A stretch of 39,517 nucleotides of DNA from UMGS363 sp964402055 (GCA_964402055.1 CAYOAV010000013.1:1-39517), one strand, 5' to 3'; positions 1 to 8,819 are shown, counted from the first letter of the stretch. Numbers and translations: made by a program. The notes: generated by a model not told the origin, from the sequence alone.

Positions 1-428
1 CCGACTTCCTTAAATCCGACTTTTTTGTATAAAGCAAGTGCAACAGTATGACCTGTTTTTACAAGGATATGCACGCTCCTTTTGCCCTCATTTTTAAGCC
101 TTTCAAATACAAAATCTATCATTTTTCGGGCAATTCCCTGATTTTGCATATCCTTTCGCACGCATATTCTTGAAAATTCACCGCTCGGCTGAAGTGCTTT
201 ATCCCAGCAGGGAAGTGCGTCAACCTCATCGTCCTTGTCAATGGAAATTGCCGCAATTATTTCGTCATTTTCATTTTTTATCACGAAAAGCGAATCTTTT
301 GAAATATCATCAGCAATTGTTTCCTCATCGGGATAAAATTCATTCCAGTCAGCTGCTCCGTAAAGCATAGTCCTGTAAAGTGCAAGAATTTCCGCACTAT
401 CCTCTGATGTTGCCATAACTATCTGCAT
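1..428 (-). CDS. GNAT family N-acetyltransferase (C-terminus cut by window edge)
   Basis: About 142 residues are visible, starting at an ATG at 428-426 with an AAGGAG ribosome binding site just upstream. The protein runs off the left edge. The acetyl-CoA-binding motif A is recognisable (VRKDMQNQGIARKMIDF, with the Q-x-x-G-x-A core), followed by a late motif B-like segment (TGHTVALALYKKVGFKEV). Both are typical of GNAT enzymes that transfer an acetyl group from acetyl-CoA to an amine. The acceptor cannot be predicted. The gene starts 15 bases after tyrA stops and is probably co-transcribed with it. The family call is firm and the function is open. Confidence 0.85.
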   Translation of the reverse strand, partial: MQIVMATSEDSAEILALYRTMLYGAADWNEFYPDEETIADDISKDSLFVIKNENDEIIAAISIDKDDEVDALPCWDKALQPSGEFSRICVRKDMQNQGIARKMIDFVFERLKNEGKRSVHILVKTGHTVALALYKKVGFKEV

Positions 429-443
429 AATAAGTCAGCTCCT

Positions 444-1274
444 TTAAAGCTTCTTGCTTTCCTCTTTTAAAATTCGTCCGTCACGAAGCAGGTCGTGAAG
501 TCTTTTATTATCTCCGTTTTCAAGTGAATCACGGTATTCTGTTAGCCTGTCAATGATATAATCTATCTCAAAAATAAGCGGCTCTTTGTTGAGCATAAAA
601 AGCGGTGTCCACATATCCTCGTTGAGCTTTGCAACTCGTGTAAGATCCTGAAAGCTGCCTGCACTAAAGCCGAGCTGCTTCTGACCAGTCGGACTTTTTA
701 TGTACGCGTTGGAAACAACGTGCGCAAGCTGGCTTGTGAAGGCGATTATCTCATCATGCTCCTGCGGAGTTGCCTTGACTACCTTTTTGAAATTGATAGC
801 GTAAGCGAAATCCTCGATAAGATTAAGCTTCTGCTGTGGAGTTTTTTCAGTCGGGGTAATGATAAAGCTTGCCGTGTCAAAAAGATTGTCAAGCGAGTAT
901 TCAAAGCCCGAAAATTCACGTCCTGCCATAGGGTGAACGCCGATAAATGTTACATCATACTGTTCAAGGATATCAGTTACGCTGTCGCAGATGGATTTTT
1001 TTATGCCACAGGTGTCGATAACGATACTGCCACGCTTGAATTTAGCGGCATTTTCCTTGATAAAATCAATCGTTGTAAGCGGATAAAGCGAAACAATGGT
1101 TATATCCGCAAGACCGAGGTCGTTCGTTTCTGCGTCAATTGCGTGCTGTGAAATAGCCATATCAATGGTTTCTTTATCAATATCAACGCCGTAAACCGTG
1201 TGGTTTGTATGTTTTTTTATAGCCTTACACATTGAACCGCCGATAAGTCCAAGACCTACAACTGTAACTATCAT
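444..1274 (-). CDS. tyrA: Prephenate dehydrogenase
   Basis: A 276-residue cytosolic enzyme that would oxidise and decarboxylate prephenate to 4-hydroxyphenylpyruvate, the committed step to tyrosine. The N-terminus carries a Rossmann dinucleotide motif (GLGLIGGSMCKAIKK). The segments FIGVHPMAGREFSGFEYS and FTSQLAHVVSNAYI correspond to the conserved prephenate dehydrogenase blocks containing the catalytic His. There is no C-terminal ACT domain, so feedback control by tyrosine through ACT is not expected. The start is supported by a GGAGG site. It is the first gene of a short leftward unit with the GNAT gene, driven by the promoter at 1314-1342. Confidence 0.93.
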   Translation of the reverse strand: MIVTVVGLGLIGGSMCKAIKKHTNHTVYGVDIDKETIDMAISQHAIDAETNDLGLADITIVSLYPLTTIDFIKENAAKFKRGSIVIDTCGIKKSICDSVTDILEQYDVTFIGVHPMAGREFSGFEYSLDNLFDTASFIITPTEKTPQQKLNLIEDFAYAINFKKVVKATPQEHDEIIAFTSQLAHVVSNAYIKSPTGQKQLGFSAGSFQDLTRVAKLNEDMWTPLFMLNKEPLIFEIDYIIDRLTEYRDSLENGDNKRLHDLLRDGRILKEESKKL

Positions 1275-1313
1275 AATTGGTATTTTCCTCCAAAAAAATC
1301 ACTATTTACTATT

Positions 1314-1342
1314 ATTTTACTGCTTTTTCAAAAAAAAGTCAA
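1314..1342 (-). promoter_or_regulatory. Sigma-A-type promoter for tyrA
   Basis: Read on the minus strand, TTGACT (1342-1337), a 17-base spacer and TAAAAT (1319-1314) lie upstream of the tyrA ribosome binding site. It is back to back with the cellulase promoter at 1351-1378. Confidence 0.65.
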
Positions 1343-1350
1343 TATTTTTC

Positions 1351-1378
1351 TTGACAAATGAGAAAAAATGAGTATAAT
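1351..1378 (+). promoter_or_regulatory. Sigma-A-type promoter for the GH5_1 cellulase
   Basis: TTGACA (1351-1356), a 16-base spacer and TATAAT (1373-1378) are both consensus hexamers. The expected transcript start is near 1385, leaving a leader of about 100 bases that contains the hairpin at 1401-1461. Confidence 0.8.
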
Positions 1379-1390
1379 ATATTATATCAT

Positions 1391-1461
1391 CCCTTTTTAG
1401 AGGAAAGACTTCACCGTGAAAATTTTTAAAAGGGTTTTTGCGGTGGTCTTTCCTTTTTTTT
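1391..1461 (+). terminator. Terminator-like hairpin in the cellulase leader (possible attenuator)
   Basis: AGGAAAGAC (1401-1409) pairs perfectly with GTCTTTCCT (1446-1454). After a two-base bulge, CACCG (1412-1416) pairs with CGGTG (1441-1445). A run of eight T (1454-1461) follows, so this has the form of an intrinsic terminator. It lies between a consensus promoter and the cellulase start. CCCTTTT (1391-1397) can also pair with AAAAGGG (1428-1434). That helix crosses the terminator stem and would either compete with it or form a pseudoknot. Attenuation control is inferred, and the ligand or factor is unknown. Confidence 0.65.
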
Positions 1462-1483
1462 ACGCAAAAGAAAGGACATAATT

Positions 1484-3499
1484 ATGAAAAAATACATAGC
1501 CCTTGCAATGTCTATAATGCTTGCATGCTCGGTTTTTACCTCCTGCGGAAAAAATGACGCTGATTCGGATAATGTTCAGTCGGAAACAACATCAACTGTT
1601 GCTTTATCTTCTGATGAAATTGTATACGAAACGGAATTTTTTGATGAAAATTATGATCCCTTTGCGAAGGATTATGACCCTTACGGAAATAACAGCGTTG
1701 CCGCAAATGCAACCGTTACCGCCGTGACAAAATCGACCGAAAATACAGAAGAAACCACAAAATCGGAGCAAACAGAAATGACTACTTCCGAAAAATCATC
1801 GGGAACAGCTTCATCAACGTCAGCTAAGAAAAATTCTGATACAACTACGGCAAAGGTTACAGAAGCTGTCACGAAAAACACCTCGGGAGATATCAGCCTT
1901 ACCCTTAATACAGCAAACGGCTGGAATGACGGCTCAAATGATTTCGTTCAGATAGATGGCTCTGTAAAATACAACGGAAGCGGCAGTGTTTCAGGCTGGA
2001 CTGTCACAATTCCCGTAGCTTCGGGTGCGGAGATCGACCAGTCTTGGAATTGCAATCATAAATTAAGCGGCGGCAAAATCACCGTTACTCCTGTTGATTA
2101 TAACACGGAAATTTTTTCGGGCGGTGAGGCTACCTTCGGAATTATTATAAAAAATGCTGGTTCGATAGATTCATCAAAGGCAAACGTAAAATGCGGCTCT
2201 GTCACCGCTTCGGGGAACAGTGGTAATACCGATAATAGCGGAGTTGGCAATAACAGCCCGACTATCGTTTCAGCAAAGGACGTTCCCGAGCCTACAACGG
2301 ACGACTGGCTCTCCGTCAAGGGTAATAAAATTGTTGACAGCAGTGGCAAAGAGGTATGGCTGACAGGCTGTAACTGGTTCGGCTATAATACAGGTACAAA
2401 CACCTTTGACGGCTTATGGACCTGCGACCTGAACACATCAATTGCGGAAATTGCGAACCATGGCTTTAATCTTCTGCGTGTTCCGATTTCCTCCGAGCTT
2501 ATAAAAAGCTGGTCGAACGGCAGTTATCCGACAGCAAATTTCAATCAGGCGACTAATTCCTATCTTGTCGGTATGAACAGCCTTGAAATATTTGATTATG
2601 TTATCGGGCAGTGCCGTGCGAACGGATTGAAAATTATGATAGATATTCATTGTGCCGAAACTGATTCAATGGGGCATATGAAAGCACTCTGGACAGGCGG
2701 CAGTATCACCGAAAAGGACTACCTTGATACTCTTGCATGGATGGCAAAGCGTTATAAAAACGATGATACGATAATTGCCTTTGACCTTGAAAATGAACCG
2801 CATGGTAAGGCGAATGAATCACCAAGAGCGAAATGGGATTCCTCTACCGACAGCGATAACTGGAAATATATTGCGGAAAAAGCGGCAAAAGCAGTGCTTA
2901 AAGAAAATCCGAATGTTCTTGTTATGGTTGAAGGAATAGAAATTTATCCTAAGGATATAAAATCAAACGGAGATTTCAGTTCGACAAATTCGGGTGATTA
3001 TTATTTCAACTGGTGGGGCGGAAATTTAAGAGGAGTAAAGGATAACCCTATCGATCTTGGAAAATATCAGAACAAGCTTGTTTATTCTCCGCATGATTAT
3101 GGTCCTGCTGTGTATCAGCAGCCCTGGTTCGGAAGCGGCTATACATATGACAGCCTTTACAACGATTGCTGGCATGATAACTGGTTCTATATTCAGGAGG
3201 AGGGGATAGCTCCCTTGCTCATCGGTGAATGGGGAGGATATATGACCGAGCCTAATCTGACCTGGATGACATATCTCCGCAAATTCATAAAAACCAATCG
3301 TATCAATCATACCTTCTGGTGCTTTAACGCCAATTCGGGCGATACAGGAGGACTTGTCAAGGACGATTTTGTAACATGGGATACGGAAAAATACAATTTT
3401 GTCAAGGAAGTATTATGGCAACAGGACGGCAAATTTGTTGGACTTGACCATAAAATTCCACTTGGTAAAAACGGAATTACTCTATCAGAAGTCAATTAA
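1484..3499 (+). CDS. Lipoprotein endoglucanase: CBM2-like domain plus GH5 (subfamily 1-like) catalytic domain
   Basis: A 671-residue surface cellulase expected to cut internal beta-1,4-glucan bonds. Residues 1-21 form a lipoprotein signal ending in a lipobox (VFTSC), predicting anchoring to the outer face of the membrane. A Thr/Ser/Glu-rich linker follows (about 30-135). Then comes a beta-sandwich of about 105 residues with the conserved Trp spacing of a CBM2-like module. The GH5 domain starts near 270. The acid/base is E438 (in DLENEPHG) and the nucleophile is E582 (in LLIGEWGG). The ending CFNANSGDTGGLVKDD is typical of GH5_1 enzymes such as Acidothermus E1. No dockerin is present, so it is not a cellulosomal subunit. 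The gene is monocistronic, between its own promoter and a strong terminator. Confidence 0.93.
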   Translation: MKKYIALAMSIMLACSVFTSCGKNDADSDNVQSETTSTVALSSDEIVYETEFFDENYDPFAKDYDPYGNNSVAANATVTAVTKSTENTEETTKSEQTEMTTSEKSSGTASSTSAKKNSDTTTAKVTEAVTKNTSGDISLTLNTANGWNDGSNDFVQIDGSVKYNGSGSVSGWTVTIPVASGAEIDQSWNCNHKLSGGKITVTPVDYNTEIFSGGEATFGIIIKNAGSIDSSKANVKCGSVTASGNSGNTDNSGVGNNSPTIVSAKDVPEPTTDDWLSVKGNKIVDSSGKEVWLTGCNWFGYNTGTNTFDGLWTCDLNTSIAEIANHGFNLLRVPISSELIKSWSNGSYPTANFNQATNSYLVGMNSLEIFDYVIGQCRANGLKIMIDIHCAETDSMGHMKALWTGGSITEKDYLDTLAWMAKRYKNDDTIIAFDLENEPHGKANESPRAKWDSSTDSDNWKYIAEKAAKAVLKENPNVLVMVEGIEIYPKDIKSNGDFSSTNSGDYYFNWWGGNLRGVKDNPIDLGKYQNKLVYSPHDYGPAVYQQPWFGSGYTYDSLYNDCWHDNWFYIQEEGIAPLLIGEWGGYMTEPNLTWMTYLRKFIKTNRINHTFWCFNANSGDTGGLVKDDFVTWDTEKYNFVKEVLWQQDGKFVGLDHKIPLGKNGITLSEVN

Positions 3500-3508
3500 C
3501 AATAAAAA

Positions 3509-3556
3509 ACCGATAACATCAAGATTAGGAATTTTATCCTGATGCTATCGGTTATT
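3509..3556. terminator. Bidirectional terminator between cellulase and tcdA
   Basis: ACCGATA (3509-3515) pairs with TATCGGT (3546-3552), with further inner pairing of CATCA with TGATG. T-rich tracts flank the hairpin in both directions, so it can end both the rightward cellulase transcript and the leftward tcdA transcript. Confidence 0.85.
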
Positions 3557-4270
3557 TTAATAATTGCACATCGCTAATTGCTTCACCACTTCCCCTGCGA
3601 TGATAAGCCCTGCCACGGACGGAACAAAAGCACAGCTTCCGGGGGTCTGACGTTTGCCTGAATTTTCATCGGTCGGGCGGGGAGTTATGGGTATTTCTTT
3701 GGAGTAAACGCATTTAAGATGCTTTACTCCTCTTTTTTTCAGCTCATTCCTCATTACTCTTGCAAGCGGACAGACCGATGTTTTATATATATCCGCAACC
3801 TCGAATGCAGTCGGGTCAAGCTTATTACCTGCTCCCATTGAGCATATTATAGGCACATTCGCTTCCTGTGCTTTCATAACAAGCTCAATTTTTCCCGTTA
3901 CGGTGTCAATTGCGTCAATGATATAATCATATTCGGAAAAATCAAATTCATCTGCCGTTTCGGGAGTGAAAAAGGTTCTGTATGCTTTGATTTTTATATC
4001 GGGGTTTATGTCAAGCACACGCTTTGCCGCAACATCGACCTTGTATTCGCCGATAGTTGAATGCAACGCTATTATCTGCCTGTTAAGGTTCGTCAGGGCA
4101 ACTGTGTCATTGTCGATTATATCCAAAGCACCTATCCCAGAACGTGCAAGAGCCTCAACTGCATAGCCGCCTACTCCACCTACTCCGAATACCGCAACAC
4201 GAGCCTTTGCGAGCCTTTCCATTGCTTCATCGCCGAAAATAAGCTCACTTCTTGAAAATTGTTCGTTCAT
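3557..4270 (-). CDS. tcdA: tRNA threonylcarbamoyladenosine dehydratase (TcdA/YgdL, ThiF/E1 superfamily)
   Basis: A 237-residue member of the E1-like family. It would use ATP to cyclise the t6A37 modification of ANN-decoding tRNAs to ct6A. The N-terminal motif SRSELIFGDEAMERL and the nucleotide-binding glycines (VFGVGGVGGYAVEALARSG) match TcdA, as do the adenylating-enzyme segment DNDTVALTNLNRQI and the DAIDTVTGK block. The second ATG (4270) is seven bases from a GGAG site and is preferred to the ATG at 4276, which is only one base away. The gene begins just after the C39-like gene stops, so the two are probably co-transcribed. Confidence 0.9.
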   Translation of the reverse strand: MNEQFSRSELIFGDEAMERLAKARVAVFGVGGVGGYAVEALARSGIGALDIIDNDTVALTNLNRQIIALHSTIGEYKVDVAAKRVLDINPDIKIKAYRTFFTPETADEFDFSEYDYIIDAIDTVTGKIELVMKAQEANVPIICSMGAGNKLDPTAFEVADIYKTSVCPLARVMRNELKKRGVKHLKCVYSKEIPITPRPTDENSGKRQTPGSCAFVPSVAGLIIAGEVVKQLAMCNY

Positions 4271-4272
4271 AT

Positions 4273-5241
4273 TCATTCTCCAATTTCGGGATTTTCTTCG
4301 CTTTCAGTTTTTTCACTTTCAAGGATAACGATTGCCTGACTGTACATTTGCTGATATCGTGTTTCAAATTTGTTTATGTTATAGTCAATGATGCCTTTCA
4401 TAGGGTCGTTAAGGGTAACGATATCATAGCTCATATTGAATCCTGCGAGGACAAAGCAATGCTCATTGAGATACCAGTCAAGCTTTTCGCCTGTAGCATT
4501 ATCGTACCAGCTTTCATAATATTCAGGCTCAATCATTCCGTCCGTTGCCCAGCATATGACAGGTATTCCCTCTGCAAGATAATCATAAAGCACATCGGGG
4601 TGTGAGCCTGACAGGTCTATCACGTCATAGCCGCCGCCGTTATCCTCAATGTAGCTTTCAGCCGCTTTTATAATAGCATTCGCAAAGCAACCGTATCCCC
4701 TTGAAAATGGGTCGCCGATAAAATAGTCGAAAAAGCTGTCCTTGTAAAGCAGATCGTCCTTATATTGAGCATTTCCGCCCTTTGGGAGATAATTCTGCGC
4801 AAGGTCTACCTTATCAGCGTCAAATCCGAGATAACGCAGATATATCGTGAGAGCGGTTATTTCACAGCCAACAGGCAATTCAGGATTTTGCAGGATATTT
4901 TCCATATCAATATAAACGGAATTATTGTCATAATCCTTACGCTGGCGGCTTGTTATCACTGTTCTGCTCGTTTCACCCTCTGATTCCGTTTCAGTCGGAA
5001 CGGTAGTTACAGTCGGAGCGTCTGTTACGTCATTTATATCGAAAACATAGGAGCTTTCCCCGACAGTTGTTGTTTCTGTCGGGGAAATTTCTGTTTCGGA
5101 ATAGATAGTGATAATATTTTCGGGGATATTTTCATCAACAGGCTTTGCTTTTTTTATGACCAGTACTATTACCGAAGCTATTGCGGCTGCCAGTATAAGG
5201 CATACGGCTGTCAACGCAAGCCGTGTTATCATCTTATCCAA
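4273..5241 (-). CDS. Membrane-anchored C39-like (Peptidase_C39_2) cysteine peptidase family protein
   Basis: A 322-residue protein with one N-terminal membrane segment (about residues 6-28) followed by a low-complexity Thr/Glu stretch and an extracellular domain. The domain resembles Peptidase_C39_2: the Cys region reads NPELPVGCEITALTIYL, the His region EHCFVLAGF, and the Asp region NDPMKG. These supply a plausible Cys-His-Asp triad, so a secreted papain-like peptidase or amidase is likely. The substrate is unknown. The most plausible start is a TTG at 5241, six bases after AAGGAG; the next ATG is too far from that site. The gene lies 14 bases after the GH2 gene. Confidence 0.8.
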   Translation of the reverse strand: MDKMITRLALTAVCLILAAAIASVIVLVIKKAKPVDENIPENIITIYSETEISPTETTTVGESSYVFDINDVTDAPTVTTVPTETESEGETSRTVITSRQRKDYDNNSVYIDMENILQNPELPVGCEITALTIYLRYLGFDADKVDLAQNYLPKGGNAQYKDDLLYKDSFFDYFIGDPFSRGYGCFANAIIKAAESYIEDNGGGYDVIDLSGSHPDVLYDYLAEGIPVICWATDGMIEPEYYESWYDNATGEKLDWYLNEHCFVLAGFNMSYDIVTLNDPMKGIIDYNINKFETRYQQMYSQAIVILESEKTESEENPEIGE

Positions 5242-5255
5242 GGCTATCTCCTTAA

Positions 5256-8200
5256 TCAGATAAATCTGAAGCTATCGAAGTTGAAGTCAGTACCAGGCAT
5301 AAATACGAAGCTTACAGATGTTTTTCCGCTGATTTTTTCAATGTCAAAGGTCTGCGTGCCGTAATCTATGGAGTGAAGGAAGTCAACAAGAGCGGTTCTC
5401 TGAACTCCGCAGTCATCGTAGCGAATTTGGATAGCGTTTATCTCATTCGGAGTACTGCCGACAATCTCGACCTTTGTTGCACCCTCGCCGAAATCAAGCT
5501 CGCCGAAGTCGATAACAACGTTATTTCCGATATTAACGACCTGATGTCCGCTGACCTCGAACTCATCTCCGTAAATATTCTCGAACGAAGCTGCAGGAAT
5601 ACCGCTGAACGGATTATTTGCCTTTGCAAAGGAGAAGCCGCCGAAGATACTGTTATCCTTGAATACGAAATAAAGATCCTTAGTGCCGCATACAGGCTTT
5701 GCAAGGGTGAATTTAGCAGGATGAGGCTTATCCCAGCCGTTATTATGCGGGAACATAACCGTTTCAATAAGAGTGCCGCCGTTATCGGGGTTGCCGTCAT
5801 AAATTTCGATAGGAACCTCACGGTTGCAGTTGTTTCCGATATAAAGCGTGAGCGAGGAAGAACCGTTTTTACCAAATTCTACCTCATTGAAGCCGATAAC
5901 AGTTCTTGTCCTCATACCGCCTAAAGCACCGCCGTCCATAATGGTAACAGGCTCGCTTGAATATTTATAAATGCAGGCAGGAATATCATCATATGGGCTG
6001 ACAGAAGCCTGACCAAGACCTGTAACGTTGAAATCAAGCTCGGAAATGACCTGCGGATATACAGAGCCGTTGTTTCCGTAGATTCGGAGGGTGAATTTAC
6101 CGTCACCCTTTGCAAAAACGCTTACAGTACCGTCATCGTTGACCTTTGAATCGGCGAAATTGACAACAACTCCGCTTTCGCTGACTGTTTTGCAGGAAAT
6201 ATCGGAGAAATCGGCATTTTCGGGGAGTATTTTATATTTTACAGCAGCTGTTTTTTTGTTTTCGTTAAGCTCACAGCCGTCAATGTATTCAGCTTCTATC
6301 TTTCTTATCGGGATAAGTTTTCCGTCAACGGTATTGTCGTGGGAAACCTGCTCAATAAGATTATCACAGCATACGTCGGAGCGACCCTTTACGTTGATTT
6401 TCACATTTGCAGATGTCAGACCGTTGGAGGTGACCTTGACATTGATACCGCCCTCGCTGTTATCCGAGGAAACTATTGCAAGGAGCTTGCCGCTGAAAAG
6501 CTTTCTTGTATCGGTTTTGTACTGTTCATAGTCGGTGGAATCGCCGTTGTCAAGACCGAGAAGTCTGCCGCTTCCGCTGACCTCGACAGTAACATAATTT
6601 CGGGCATTTTCAACAGGATAGCCGTTTTCATCATCGACTGATATTTCAATGAATGCAATATCCTTGCCTCCCGAGAGGAGTTCCGTCCTGTCAGATTTTA
6701 CCTTTAACGAATGAGCCTCGCCGAAGCTATGCTTTATATCCTCTGCGGCGATGTTTCCGTTTTTATCATATGCAACGACTTTAAGCTCACCCTTTTCATA
6801 GGGAACGCTCCAGTTGAAATGAAGCTTATTTCCGTGAGCATGGTCGATAGTCTGCTTACCGAGTGATTTACCGTTGAGGAAAAGCTCCGCATCATCAAGG
6901 GTGGAATATGCGACAACATCTATCATCTGACCATCGTTGAAATCCCAGTAGGGAAGAAGATGTATCATAGGCTTATCTGACCATACGGACTGATAGAAAT
7001 AATAAGCGTCCTTGGGGAAGCAGGCGGTGTCCATCATACCGAAGAAGCTGTTTTTACTGCTGTAAGGAGTAGGCTCGCCTATGTAATCAATGCCTGTCCA
7101 GACGAACTGACCCGCACAGAATTTCCTGTCACGATCCTCGATCCAAGCATTTTCGGCAGGCTTGCCCCATACAACACAGCTGTTGCCGAGAGAGGAGCAT
7201 TGATTATCGTCATGAGTAAGGAGCGGCTTTGAAAGTGGGAAATGATATATGCCACGGCTTCTTACCTCGGAGGAGGTTTCACTGCCGTAGATGACATTTG
7301 CAGGGTATTTTTTATGATGCTCGTCATAGCAGCGTTCGGTGTAGTTATATCCTGAATTTACGAGATATTCGCCGACCTTCTGAGCGTTTTCCCATTCGAT
7401 GTAGTTCGAGCCGATAGTAACCTCGGCATGATTATTATAATCAAATTCACGGACATATTCCGTCAGCATTTTGGCAATTTCAAGACCGTGTTCGGAAGCG
7501 TGTGTATCGTAAATTTCATTGCCTATGCTCCACATTATGATACAAGGGTGATTTCTGTCACGCTTTATCCAGCTTTCAACGTCATCGTGTGCGGTGTCCT
7601 TGAAAAATCTTGCGTTATCGTAATCGGTTTTAGGAAGCTCCCACATATCGAAGCTTTCGCAGTCAACTAAAAGACCAATTTTATCGCATATTTCCAGAAG
7701 CTCCCTTGCAGGCATATTATGTGAGGTTCTGATTGCGTTAGCTCCCATTTCCTTCATACAAAGCAGCTGACGTTCAATAGCTCGCTTATTTACAGCAGAG
7801 CCGAGAGCACCCATATCATGATGCAGGCATACGCCCTTCAGCTTCATATATTTTCCGTTAAGAGAAAATCCCTCGTTCGGGTCAAGCTTGAAATTCCTGA
7901 ATCCGAATGTGGTTTCGTATTCGTCAATTATTTCATCGCCGATGTAAAGGCTTGCTTTGAGTGTATATACATTCGGATCGTCAAGGCTCCAGAGCTTATA
8001 ATTCTCAACTGTAAAATCAGCGTTTTCAGAGCTTGCAACAGCATTGTTATTTCCGTCAAGGACGGTATAAGCTACCTTATCAAATTCGCCGACAGCCTCC
8101 ATATCAACGTGAACAGAGCCGTTATCGGGGTTTGAGGTCACATAAAGTCCATTATTGAGTATATGAACCCTGTTTGTTTTTGTGAGATAAACGCTTCTGT

Positions 8201-8600
8201 AAATTCCTGCACCTGAATACCAGCGTGAGTTAGGGGAAACGAAGCGAACCTGAACCATAACGGTATTTTCACCGTCATTGAGCAGGTCTGTTATATCAAA
8301 GGAAAATGAGGAATAGCCATAATGCCAGTCGCCGGCTTTTTTGCCGTTGATATAAATGGTGCTGTCCATATAAACACCGTCAAAATCAATTGAAAAAACG
8401 CTGTCGCCCTTGCTTACGGAGAAGCTTTTTTTATACCAGCCCTCGCCGTTTTTGTAAAGGTTATTTGTATCGTAAATAAGCCAGTCATGAGGTATTTCCA
8501 CAGGCTTAAAAACGCTTTTTGCGGCGGTATCATAGCCTGCACCGTTTTCAAGCAGAGCAAATTCCCAGCCATTGTCAAAATTTACAGTTCTGTTATTCAT
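5256..8600 (-). CDS. GH2 glycoside hydrolase (beta-galactosidase-like) with C-terminal carbohydrate-binding-like modules
   Basis: A 1114-residue GH2 enzyme. The chosen ATG (8600-8598) has a GGGAGG site upstream; an in-frame ATG at 8636 lacks one. The N-terminal sugar-binding domain includes PNSRWYSGAGIYRSVYL. It is followed by an immunoglobulin-like domain and a TIM barrel. The acid/base is E362 (SIGNEIYDTH) and the nucleophile is E441 (YGSETSSE). A DUF4982-like region follows (LLPYWDFNDGQMIDVVAYS), then beta-rich domains. The last 250 residues look like CBM6-type modules. There is no signal peptide, so a cytosolic location is predicted, which is odd for a protein with apparent binding modules. 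The specificity (beta-galactoside or another beta-glycoside) is not resolved. It heads an operon with the C39-like gene and tcdA. Confidence 0.9.
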   Translation of the reverse strand: MNNRTVNFDNGWEFALLENGAGYDTAAKSVFKPVEIPHDWLIYDTNNLYKNGEGWYKKSFSVSKGDSVFSIDFDGVYMDSTIYINGKKAGDWHYGYSSFSFDITDLLNDGENTVMVQVRFVSPNSRWYSGAGIYRSVYLTKTNRVHILNNGLYVTSNPDNGSVHVDMEAVGEFDKVAYTVLDGNNNAVASSENADFTVENYKLWSLDDPNVYTLKASLYIGDEIIDEYETTFGFRNFKLDPNEGFSLNGKYMKLKGVCLHHDMGALGSAVNKRAIERQLLCMKEMGANAIRTSHNMPARELLEICDKIGLLVDCESFDMWELPKTDYDNARFFKDTAHDDVESWIKRDRNHPCIIMWSIGNEIYDTHASEHGLEIAKMLTEYVREFDYNNHAEVTIGSNYIEWENAQKVGEYLVNSGYNYTERCYDEHHKKYPANVIYGSETSSEVRSRGIYHFPLSKPLLTHDDNQCSSLGNSCVVWGKPAENAWIEDRDRKFCAGQFVWTGIDYIGEPTPYSSKNSFFGMMDTACFPKDAYYFYQSVWSDKPMIHLLPYWDFNDGQMIDVVAYSTLDDAELFLNGKSLGKQTIDHAHGNKLHFNWSVPYEKGELKVVAYDKNGNIAAEDIKHSFGEAHSLKVKSDRTELLSGGKDIAFIEISVDDENGYPVENARNYVTVEVSGSGRLLGLDNGDSTDYEQYKTDTRKLFSGKLLAIVSSDNSEGGINVKVTSNGLTSANVKINVKGRSDVCCDNLIEQVSHDNTVDGKLIPIRKIEAEYIDGCELNENKKTAAVKYKILPENADFSDISCKTVSESGVVVNFADSKVNDDGTVSVFAKGDGKFTLRIYGNNGSVYPQVISELDFNVTGLGQASVSPYDDIPACIYKYSSEPVTIMDGGALGGMRTRTVIGFNEVEFGKNGSSSLTLYIGNNCNREVPIEIYDGNPDNGGTLIETVMFPHNNGWDKPHPAKFTLAKPVCGTKDLYFVFKDNSIFGGFSFAKANNPFSGIPAASFENIYGDEFEVSGHQVVNIGNNVVIDFGELDFGEGATKVEIVGSTPNEINAIQIRYDDCGVQRTALVDFLHSIDYGTQTFDIEKISGKTSVSFVFMPGTDFNFDSFRFI

Positions 8601-8642
8601 AATATATCCTCCCGATGAAAAAATTGGGGTAAACATACTGTA

Positions 8643-8670
8643 ATTATAATACTTTTATGCCTGATATAAA
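8643..8670 (-). promoter_or_regulatory. Possible promoter for the GH2 operon
   Basis: On the minus strand there is a perfect TATAAT (8648-8643). It is preceded, after 16 bases, by TTTATA (8670-8665), which matches TTGACA at four of six positions. It lies about 43 bases upstream of the GH2 start. The -10 element is good and the -35 is weak. Confidence 0.4.
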
Positions 8671-8791
8671 TGGATTTTTTGTTAAATCTGCCGACTTTTT
8701 TTATTTTATCAGCAATTGACAATTTTTTACAATGGTAGTGATGTAATATTGAAATATGTTAGATTTAATCGGGTGTCAAGCCTGTTCATTA

Positions 8792-8819
8792 TTGTAGGGG
8801 ACGGGTCGCCCGTCCTCTG
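8792..8819 (+). repeat. Dispersed GGGGACGGG palindrome, copy 1
   Basis: TTGTAGGGGACGGG is followed by a three-base loop (TCG) and CCCGTCCTC. One arm has one base changed (a G-T pair). This is one of four intergenic copies in the window (see 10979, 21094 and 39508). It lies between the divergent GH2 and spoIIA operons. Confidence 0.8.

Noticed and set aside
5373..5924. 183-residue open frame opposite the GH2 gene
   Set aside because: It is antisense to a well-supported GH2 frame and has no ribosome binding site or recognisable domain. The same holds for the other opposite-strand frames over proA, mgtE, ahcY and asnS.
8716..8747. Promoter for spoIIAA from TTGACA at 8716
   Set aside because: The best -10 (TGTAAT) is 20 bases away, too far. 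Sigma-H-like ATTGAAAT is present nearby but lacks a fitting -35. No firm promoter is called.
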